Below, piece after piece: positions 47,646 through 57,500 of a stretch of DNA of 64,000 nt. Made by a program: the position numbers and the translations under genes. The notes under the pieces were generated by a model. It was given only the letters and a program-made list of their open reading frames with translations. It was not told the DNA's origin and ran no database searches. Source of the stretch: Pycnococcus provasolii (Eukaryota; Chlorophyta; Pseudoscourfieldiophyceae; Pseudoscourfieldiales); the NCBI GenBank assembly GCA_049487715.1, contig CP150560.1:1-64000 (forward strand), in the 5' to 3' direction. Numbering within the stretch: position 1 is the stretch's first letter; the number at the start of each line of letters is the position of its first letter.

Positions 47646-50637
47646 TCATTTTCGCGCCTTCTTTCGCTTTGGTTGCGACCTGTGTTGCGACCCTGTATTC
47701 GGCATCCTTTTCTCTTGGTGCCTGCCTGCACCACCCTTCTTGGGTGCTTTAAGTGGGTTCGCTACGAAGGGTGTTGTTCCACCTCCGCCAGCTCCTGCAC
47801 TCGCACCTCCGCCAGCTCCTGCACTCGCACCTCCGCCATCTCCTGCACTCGCACCTCCGCCAGCTCCTGCACTCGCACCTCCGCCATCTCCTGCACTCGC
47901 ACCTCCGCCAGCATTATTTCCGCCTGCTGTCTTCTCGATGAGTTCCTTCGCGAGCGTGTCGAGGCCGTCCATGGCATACTCGAACGCTGCTTTGGAATGC
48001 TTCCCCCATGCAAGTACTCCAGATCTAAATTTTTTGGTGAGAAGATCCGCCATGTCGCTACCTGTTAGGTCAGCATCAGAACGCCGCTTTTTACGCGTGT
48101 TCTGTTGCGTATTCGGCAGCTCCTCGACACGAAGCCTGACAGCGTCGCTATCGCCGACATTCCACCAAAGGCCAGCGATTGCCTCCTCGGGAATTTGCGT
48201 GAGGTTTTGTTGCATGTAAAGTCGCAACATGTGGCGGCAGGGAAGCCCCCAGCATGCTGGATACAGGCATTCGCACCATGTCGCAGAGCACCGCCACGTG
48301 CGGTACTCTGCCGCTAACCCATAGTCGTGCTCGTTCTCATATTCCTTCTCGTTTCCCTCCTCCTCTTCCTCCTCTTCCTCATCCTCCAGTTCCTCCTCCT
48401 CGTCATTTGCAAGTTCTTCTTCTCGGTCGGCGGCAGCGGCAGCTCCACTCGTCGCGCGTGTAACATGTGCGAATGTAATAGCATCACCTTCTTCGGCGTC
48501 CACGTCAGCGTCATCAGTCGTGTTCACTTCTTCAATATTCACCGGCCCGCCAGCATCACGCACGGCTTTCGCTAGTTGTTCAGCATAGCCATGCGTCGGG
48601 TTGAAGTTCTTGGCCGCTTCTCGTCGTTGTAGCCACGACAAGGTGGTCCCGGACGCGCACGCCCGGCACAGATCCGAAACGCATGTGCATGTTTCGAATT
48701 TGATTTTTCCATCACCCTCCGTTCGAACTGTGTATGTAATAGCTTCAGCTAATTGTGCCTTAACCATCTCGATGGCAAAATCACTGATCTTCCTCTTTCT
48801 CATGTCCGTGATGAGCGGCGAGACGGACTGCTTCGCCGAAGCGTTCCGGAGAAGCACACGTGCATCTCGCGTCGCTTGTTGGAATTCCGCATCCTCCTTC
48901 ATGTCGTCAAGCCTACCCGCCAAATCGGCTAAGAGCATAGTCGCCTTGGCGAACGACTTTTTTATTGCCGCATGGAAGGATTCCGCGCGCTGTGTGCTAT
49001 GCACGCCGTACGTGCGCGCGCCCCATGTGAACATCGCGCACCACCTGTGTCGTTTGTCATGTAGATTTTCGAGCCACTTGAGGGCTTTTTCCAAGGTAGT
49101 TGCCGGCGCATTTTGCCTTGCGACCACTTGGCAAAGCCGTCGCCAGTCACGTTCGAATTCAAATAGAGATCGATGCTTCTTCGCAAGCCGCCAAAAAAGA
49201 TCCGTCGCCAATCGCCATTCTTTCATTCTTCCCTTTTTTTTATGGTTCCACGCTCCACCAAAAGCCGGCCTCACGTTGGTGACAAAATTTAAATTTAAAT
49301 GAAACACGCAGAGTAGATGGTGGCGACCAAATTGAGATTTCGCCGCCCTCTCCATCGCAACATCGCTATCGCTGAATAGGACGTCCGGCACATCATCAAA
49401 AAAGTGCTTGAACTGTTCAAAAACCCATTCAAAAGACTCAATGTCTTCGTGAAGAACCAAAGAGATGGCCAACGGAATGGTCTTCCCGGAGCTGTCCACG
49501 GTCGTTAGAGCCCCAAACTTGAGTCCAGCACGGTTCGTACCGTGAGAGGTGTCATACAGTAGGACGCGTTCGCCGGTTTTGACACCGTGGAAAAATTCAC
49601 GTGCGTTTTTCGCCACCCAAAAGACGCGTTGAAGCGAACCGTCCTCACCAGAATGGTACGCGTATGGCAAGCCCGTTTCTTCATAACGTTGGATGAGTTT
49701 CTCAATTAGACTCGTTGCGTCCAGGCGTTTGTCGTTCCCATCTGGTGCAAGAGATGTATATAAATCTTTGTATGACCAGTTGACCTCCCCACCAGAGAGC
49801 TTGTGGAGTTCTCCAATCACCTTGTGAATCTGAGACACCGGCGCATTTTGCGCATACATTGCCTTCGCTGTCGTGACCAACTTTTCAGGAATTGGCGAGC
49901 GCGTTGTGGCGCTCGCCAAAATGGCAGCTTCTGTGATCGCTATCGGATGGTTATGAGTCATGATGAACGTGCCACTTGCCACATGCCATGTATCGTCGGT
50001 GCTCTGGTGCACCTCAAACCCGAACTTGCATCCGCATCGAATCGATCCCCCCGTTCCCGCGCCTGCGCGACTACACTCGAATCTGTAGCCATCTTTTCGG
50101 CCTTTTGCGGAAGACGACGGATTACCCATTCGCCCTCGGATGCGTATGCCCACGCCTCCGAGACCACGTCTGTGGTCGCCGCTCCACGTTCTTGGCGATT
50201 TGAAATACGTTTTTAGCGCCTCTTTCCCTTCCTCTAATGACTGCCACGGCCCCATCGGCATGTCTGCAGCTGGTACCAAGGCCGCTAACCGCGGCGACGT
50301 GCGCGTCGGTTGTGCAAGGTTGGTGCGATCCCGCGATGGGGTGGATAACTCCGTCGGCGCACCGGGTTGTGTTGACAACGGTTCACCATCTTGGCGGCGG
50401 CGACGTGGTGTCCCCATCGCTGCGGCAACGGCGGCGGCGTGAGGGCCCGAACGTCCTCCGGCGCCGCGCGCATCCTCGTCGAGCTCGTTCTCGAGAACGA
50501 GCTCGTTGTAGTATGGTGGCTCTTCGTCGTCCCCCAGTGGCTCGTCGTCGCCGTCGTCGCCCATCCATTCAAGTTGTTCCTCCTCTTCCTCATCCTCATC
50601 CTCTTGCAAGTTCTTTTGCTGTTGTAGTAAGCCGTTC

Positions 50638-50710
<73 letters not shown>

Positions 50711-50825
50711 GCTCTTGCTCATGTTGGTGCTGTAAGTTTGCGTCGTCCTCTGCGGGCGCAACATCTGGTCGAGCCGCCGCCGCGCCTCCTAACCCTTGCG
50801 AAAAGAACCTAAAGAAGCCCGACAT
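47646..50825 (-). CDS. MULE transposase with FAR1-like, DDE and SWIM domains
   Basis: A 1,059-aa transposase starting at ATG 50,825. A polyglutamine tract (about residues 39-63) from a pure (TTG)n array and acidic runs lead to a FAR1/WRKY-GCM1-like zinc-binding region at about 200-300 (RFECSRAGAG, CGCKFGFEV, MTHNHPIAI). The catalytic DDE domain follows: Asp425 (LLYDTSHGTNR), Asp486 or Asp488 (LFSDSDVAMERA), CVFHLNLNF, and Glu615 (TQRAESFHAAIKK). A SWIM zinc finger near 845-862 has CECLYPACWGLPCRHML. The tail has GGGASAGAGGGASAGDGG repeats from a 24-bp tandem array (47,800-47,915) and ends in a basic PKRKKARK. All expected catalytic residues are present and no stops interrupt it, so it may be active. 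Confidence 0.94.
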
Positions 50826-50865
50826 CTACTCGAGTGTTGTGACAGCTGGTGGATTGAGGAATGAA

Positions 50866-51065
50866 AGGGGAGGGAGAGGCGCGTCTTGTGAGACAGCGCG
50901 GTGAGCGATGATGGAAGGGGAGGGAGAGGCGCGTCTTGTGAGACAGCGCGGTAAGTGATGATGGAAGGGGAGGGAGAGGCGCGTCTTGTGAGACAGCGCG
51001 GTGAGTGATGATGGAAGGGGAGGGAGAGGCGCGTCTTGTGAGACAGCGCGGTGAGTGATGATGGT
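50866..51065. repeat. 50-bp tandem repeat (4 copies) upstream of the transposase
   Basis: The phrase GCGTCTTGTGAGACAGCGCG recurs at 50,881, 50,931, 50,981 and 51,031, an exact 50-bp period, with GTGAGTGATGATGGAAGGGG filling the unit. It lies between the transposase start (50,825) and the right terminal repeat, where the transposase promoter must be. It has no counterpart at the left end. Confidence 0.9.
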
Positions 51066-51176
51066 GTCGGGTGTGAATCAAATGAAGGAGTGAACGCGTC
51101 GAGGCAGCGCGGTGCGCAGGGTGTCGTCGGAACGAGGAGCAGATAGCGCCGCCACAATCTGCAGAATGAATCTGCA

Positions 51177-51354
51177 AAAAAGGGGGATAGGAACCTACCC
51201 GAATCGGGTTGCGACGGGGACTGCCCGGGGAACCTGGGGGAACGGTTCCCCGGGGGAACGTCCCCCTGGGGGACGAGTTCTGGGAAAACCAAAATCGTTC
51301 CCCGGGGGAACGTTCCCCTGGGGGACGTTCCCCCGGGGAACGATGAATAAACCG
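51177..51354 (-). repeat. MULE right terminal inverted repeat
   Basis: Reverse complement of 44,483-44,659, with AACGATTTTGG against AACGAGTTTGG at one position, and an extra G and extra T residues near the inner edge. It ends AATAAACCG at 51,354. Confidence 0.94.
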
Positions 51355-51363
51355 GCTCTACCC
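51355..51363. repeat. Target-site duplication, right (GCTCTACCC)
   Basis: Exact repeat of 44,474-44,482, confirming the element boundary. Confidence 0.93.
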
Positions 51364-51553
51364 TTCCTTCCAACTACTTCTTACCCCTAACTGCCGATTA
51401 TGTGACTGACCCATTGTTTACCAAGTTCGTCGTGTTGTTGGTTCGCGTTTGTGTTTTGTGTTTTGTGTTTTGTGTTTTAAACTTTACTGGTAGTCTATAT
51501 ACAAATACAGTGCCCCTTGTTTTTTTGTCTTATCCATTAGGATGGGGTCAGGA

Positions 51554-54500
51554 TCACTCGCCCGCAAAGTCGTGTTCTCCGCCGTCTTTCTTCTCCACCT
51601 GGATCGTGTTCCTCGTGCGACGACCACCCGCGCCTTCCGCCTGCACCTCCAGGGCATCTTCGAGGAACTTGATATACGATACGCCGGAGCCGGTGGTGAT
51701 GCTCACCAGCAGGCGAAACAAAAGCACGTACACCGTTCGCGATGCGAGCACCTTAAGTGCCTCGAGTCCCCATAAATCGAACAAAGCGCTCGCGCCCCAT
51801 GACTGCAAGAAATTCTCCTCCGTGCCACGCCCTAGATTATCGTACGCAAGGTTTGCATAAGCAAATATCACCCAAGCACCCATCGCCCACAATAGCACGA
51901 CTAAAACGTAGCCCTGAAGATCTGCAACATTTGCAAATCTCGTGCGACGGCGAATGCGGTTCAAACTTTCATTCTCCCACTCGAGGAACGATTCGTTCGA
52001 CTCAATCGTCTCGAGTCGTCTCGACTTGTGAGCAGCTGCGGCTGCAAGCCTCGGCCTAAGCAAATGCATTTCCTCAGCCTTGGCGTCGGGGATTGGATGA
52101 ACACTTCTAGCGGACAGCCTCTTCTCCATCAGCTTGAATTTGCGCTCACCAGCCATAGCTCGCAGTGCGGGGAACAGCCAGACGACGAGATTCACAACAA
52201 AGCGGTAGATGTATCTCGTCACTGTCGCGGCGTAGAGCACGAAAGAGCGACCTGCGGCTGCCGCCATTTCGCTTGGGTACAGCGCGAACATTGTCAACGC
52301 GTCCCATACCTGCAAAATCATAGCCTGCCAAGCTGCCACATTCATCACCTCTTTCATTGCCATCGGTGTGAAATGCTGCGGCGTTCCGACCACACCGCCG
52401 AGCTGAAAGCTGAGCGTGAGGAAGATTCGTGCGATGACAGCAATACTGACAACAATTCCCACAAGGATGGCGAAGTCGAGGGCGTGGCCTTGCACTGGGA
52501 ATGCAGCGCAGTCGGGCAGGCGCGGGTTCTCTCGCTCGTCATGCAATACTCTGATTGCAGAGCACGCCGTCTCGCCTAGGCACGAATCCCCCATGTTCGT
52601 GGAGCAGCCAAGGTGGCTTCTGTACTGCACGCAGCACTGCTCAGACTTCTGATAGAATATCCAAATCGAAATCATAAGCATAAGCATGTAGTACGTCGCA
52701 AGGGTCATGATACGTTCAGTGCGAGTGTACGAGTCCGTCGCAGTCGCAAAGAATACACGGATCACCACGTGAGTGGCAAGGAAAATGGACATAAGAGAAC
52801 GACCAAATAGGAAAATAGCCATGCTTGCCGCCACAACGGTATTACGCATCCATCGCTTCGAGTGCGACTGTTCGAGCCTGGAGGAAATGAAGGTGCCACT
52901 GTCACTCTGATACAGCGCTTGCATGTACTGTTTTCGAGCGTCATCCACACGGTTGCGGTACAGCTTACCCCACGATTCAATAGCATTGACAGCGGCCAAG
53001 CTCGCATCCTTAGCGCGATCAGATGGGGCACCGTCGGCATGATCCGCCGCGAGCTCAGCATCACCCGTCGCCGCATCTGTAGTACTAAGGAAGTGCTCAC
53101 ACAGCGTCTCAATCGTCACGATGCGGTCCACATCCCACACCCAGGGATTGATGAAAAAGGTGCTCGATGCATGGCGTTCCATCCAAGCATGTGCCAGTGA
53201 CGAGCACCAAAATCGCATGCTAATGGAGTCCGGCTTTTTCTCCTCGACCGCCTCGGGCGCTGTCTCGCCGTACGCGTGAACCATCGCGATAGCCGCGTCA
53301 AGCTTCTGTTCTGCTGCAGCCTTCATGGCGCCGAGTTTCCACATTTCCTTGGCATTTGACGCAACGATAACATTCTTCGTTGACTTGTTGGAGTTCTTGC
53401 CTTTCATGATAGCGACAAATCGATCGCTTGGCTTCGTGTCGCCAGCATGATTCTCCTCAACGGTCTGCGCCGCTTTTGTCCAAAGCCCTGACGACTTCTG
53501 CTTCGATTCCTTGATTTGAGTCAACGCCCTCTCCGCGGTGACGAAGAATGTTGCAAGCGCGTTAGAAAGTTTTGCATTATCGTCATCCTTTTTTGCAGCC
53601 TTGAGAATAGATGCAAGCTCGGGTGTGAAGTCGAAAGACCCATCCGGATTCTGCAAGAATAAAAGGCACGCTGACTCGAGCTTGGGCAACCACGCACTGT
53701 CCGCTGAAAGTGGACCGCGCTTGGCGCATAGCGCCATCGTCCAGGACAGCACATCAACGAAGCTAGCACCGCGCGGCAGTGGATCCCACGGAAGCTTGGT
53801 AAGCTCACGAGCAAGTTCGAAGAATCTTTCGGGTGGTAGCACGCCCGTCTGCGCCAGTCGTCCCAAGACTATGCAAGTGCCCAATGCTCTCTCAACGCCC
53901 AGAGGTGGACCTTCTGGTCTAGATACGGAGGTATTCGAGCTGGGCTCACGGTGGAATTTTGCCCACTCCACCGCGTGGTGCCTTCGCTCCTTGAGCGCGT
54001 GAAGCGGAATAGCTAGACGAATACGCATAAGCGATAGATTGATCATCTCTGAGATTCCTTCGCCCCAGCCAAAACTAGGCTTGTCGTCGTCCAAAGACTC
54101 TCCCGCGGGGTCCAGGGACCACGTCCACACGTCGCCGGGGAAAGCATGGAATCCCGCAGCCTCGGCGCGTCCGCCAGTTAACACCACCAGCAGCATATTC
54201 TTACACTTGGATCTGTCCAGGTACTGAAACGCAATGGCGATAATCATCGTGGCGCCGAAGAGTCCGCACACACACGTGACTACAACCTGTATATCCTTAA
54301 GGTCGGACGTGCTCATGTTCAAGGCACCAACTCGCATGACTCCAATCTTTCTCTTATACCTCACCCTTGGAACGTCAAGGGCCGCCGCCACCTCAACAGC
54401 AATCGCAGCATCCTTGCCGGTCATCACTTTGCACCCGCACTCTGCCATCGGATGGTACTCGCAGGTTTTGCCAAAAAAGGCTTGTTTTTCGTTGTCCCAA

Positions 54501-57500
54501 ACACAACCAAGCTTAGCCGAGATGAGATCGCACGACTCGCCCTCCCAAATGACATTTCCATCCTTCGTGACATTGCTCGTGCATTTCGCTGCAAGCACCG
54601 TAGGCCACAAGCTGCTGTTATCGGCAAGCGCGCGTCTCTCTGGATCAGCGTCGAAAAGCTCCCACGCGGATGCAATGGTTGCATTCGTACGACCTTCGAC
54701 AAATGACCTCCGAAAGCGTGCATGAATTCCGGTCGGACGAGGATTTGGAAGTGCTATGCACGCATTATCAGCGTACTGCATCGACGTGGAGTTCCATATT
54801 GTGCATGCAGCGACCCTGCTTTCGTTTCGCATAGCTTCTATTCCCATTTCGTCCAAGACAAGGCTGATCATCATGGGGTCGGAGACCAAGTCGTGAACGC
54901 CAAGCCTACGTCCAACAGCAGTAGGGTTGATAATGTTGCCTGCCCTGCCAGTTATGTTGAACGTCACAAATGCGCTGGAGTTGGCTAACCTTTGTCTGGG
55001 GATGATCTTCGTGCCATTCGGTGCACTGCCCTTAGGTAGTGGTTCAATGGGGTTCGGAGTGGAAGGGAATTGAAAGACGTGAAGAATAAGGTCCACCTCT
55101 GGTCGCGGCACAGTGGATGTGTTGCTTGAACCCACGGATAGCAAAGATGATGGAAGGAAGACCTTCGATCCTCCCGCCTCCGCTTCAGCTGGCATATCAG
55201 GTGCTTTGAGGCTCCTCGTTGCTTGAACATTCACACGAGGGCTTCTGACGTTGACGGGACGTTCATTTGGTGACGCGCCGATTAGCATGGTTTTTGCCAA
55301 TTTGTCGCTTAAGCCAACCACTGTGCGCATCTCAGGGCAGAGATCAGTCGTCTTCGTGGAATTGTCGGGTGTTCTTGCTTCTGAAGTCGCAACCGCGGCG
55401 TCATCTTCCACCATCTTGCTTAGCGCCACACTAGAAAGTGCACCCGCGGCATCTTTCATGGTCAGCGGGCTCATTTCCTGATGAATCCGGTCGACGAGTG
55501 CACCGTTCACCACCGAGGAAATATCCTGAGCACCCGAGCATGTAAGCCAAGCTTGGTCACCAATACCCCCAGCTGCCACTGCATTTGCTGTTGCGAGAAT
55601 GCGCGCTGATGATACCGGTGTCGGGACAACTTGTGGTTGAGCACGTGCAAGCGTGCGCGCAAGATCGTCGCGCGCCGACATATCATCTGTGCCACTCCTG
55701 GCATTCCGCCGAGTGACGGTGGCGGCAGGTGCGAACTCGATCTCCTCGCTGGATTCATCAAGAAGCTTTGCCGCACCACGAATGATCACGATCGCATCGT
55801 CCAGATCTCCGTTCTTTAGCGCATGATCTGCACTCTGCGTCGCACGATCAACAACCACTTTTGAAACGACCGGGGGCCTCACCACTTCCACAAATGCCAA
55901 AGATGGCTCAGAAATACCACCTAGATTGTCGCGTGCGTAGCATCTCACGTTGACGTCGCCAACGAGAGGCATCACAGTGGTCACGTTAGGGTCGGGCGAA
56001 AAATCTCTTGCGATCACCTCTAGACCACTTGCATCTGTCACGGTCATAAGATAGCTCAACGGCGTATCATCATCCTCAAAGCCGACACAAGCCACTGAGA
56101 TTTCCGTTTCAAGCAGAATCACGGGACCGGGGGGAAGTGTGATCAATGTCGGCCCTGTGGTCGGTCCAGCATTGATCGTAAAGTTCAGCCATGCGGTACC
56201 GGATAGAAAGTCAGTTTTTCGTGTCGCTATAATGCGTGCAGCGTAGGCGATCTTATTGGAATCGTTGAGCATGGAGGCGTTGAGGGTAAGATACGGGTCG
56301 AAGATACTCGTCGAGAGTAGCAGGGCCCCCTCTTGCGGTTTGAGAGGTATGGGCTCGCACGGGGAGCTTCCATCCTCCGCACATGAAAACAGGCTCCACT
56401 GCACTGACACAAATGGCGGTATCGTGGAATCGCCCTTCTCAAATATAGCCCGAAGCCGAAGTGGCACTGAGGCATCGATGCGATACCTACCGTCTCGTGC
56501 TTGCACACCTGAGTCAATAGGTGGGGCTACCGCAACGGCTGGCGGATCGTCTTGCTCAACAGCAACCACAGTTGAAGCAAAACTAGCTCTAGATCCAGCA
56601 TTCACAGCGACGGTGAAGTTGTATCTTAGCGGAATCCCCTTCAGTCCACCGAGCATTCGTAGTCCTTTTAGAGCGGAAGACGACACAGTCGCGAGCTCGA
56701 GAGGGTGGTTCGTAGCATTGCGGCACAGGGTGGCTCCCGAGGCGGCACCCATTTGCTGGCACAGCCACCCGAATTTGAGTTGTGAAACACCTGCTGATGC
56801 ATCAGGGTCGTAGCTGGTGGACGCATCAAGATCGAAGGATGTTCCCTGTCCCGTTTCCACGCCGCCACCAACGATGGTCGCAACGGGATCCAATCGTGTC
56901 ACCGTCACCTCCAAGCTCGTCTGCGCTTTGACGAAGGATGCACCTCGCATGCGCGCGTCAAGAATGAAGAAGTAGCGTGCACCTGCAATCAGCGTTGATT
57001 CTGGCACAAACAGCGACTTCGTATTCGCCTTATTGGTCTCATCCAAAGTCCACTCATGAGTTGTGCCGGAAGAGGTGTTGACGTAGCGTGCAAACCACGA
57101 AAATTCAAAGCCAAGATTATTTGTGCACGTCGGTGGATCCAGCATTCCCGCGCGCGCAACTACCGTTAACGCGGATGTGCGTGCGAGCATTCCATCGGCA
57201 TCCAAGCTCGTCGCGCTGATCGACGCGACTGTCGAGCATGTATGGCAACTGCCACCCGCTGCAACATCGGCATTGCCGTGATATCCCTCGGGGCACGATC
57301 CACACTCGTGCCCAAGTCCAGGTGCGGGGACGTCTTTGCACACCGCACCTGGAAAGCAAGGGCTGGCCGCGCATCCGTCAATGTCTACGCACCGCACAGC
57401 GCCGCTGCCTTCATAACCCGTTGGGCATGGACCGCACACTGGACCATCGTCTGTGTCCTTGCAAGTGGTGAGCGGGTCACACCCGCCATTATTTGTGCTG

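Larger units (their letters stand above)
44483..51354 (-). mobile_element. Complete Mutator-like element (MULE), 6.87 kb
   Basis: The element is bounded by ~175-bp inverted repeats beginning CGGTTTATTCATCGTTCCCC, with a perfect 9-bp target duplication outside. It encodes one intact 1,059-aa MULE/SWIM transposase on the minus strand (50,825..47,646). The left 3 kb holds no intact gene but contains decayed coding sequence, a thioredoxin-like fragment and a module also found in the subtelomere. The two end repeats differ at only a few positions (one substitution plus small homopolymer indels seen), which with the intact ORF and duplication argues for recent transposition. It inserted between the bromodomain gene promoter and the 3' end of the REJ protein gene. 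Confidence 0.95.
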
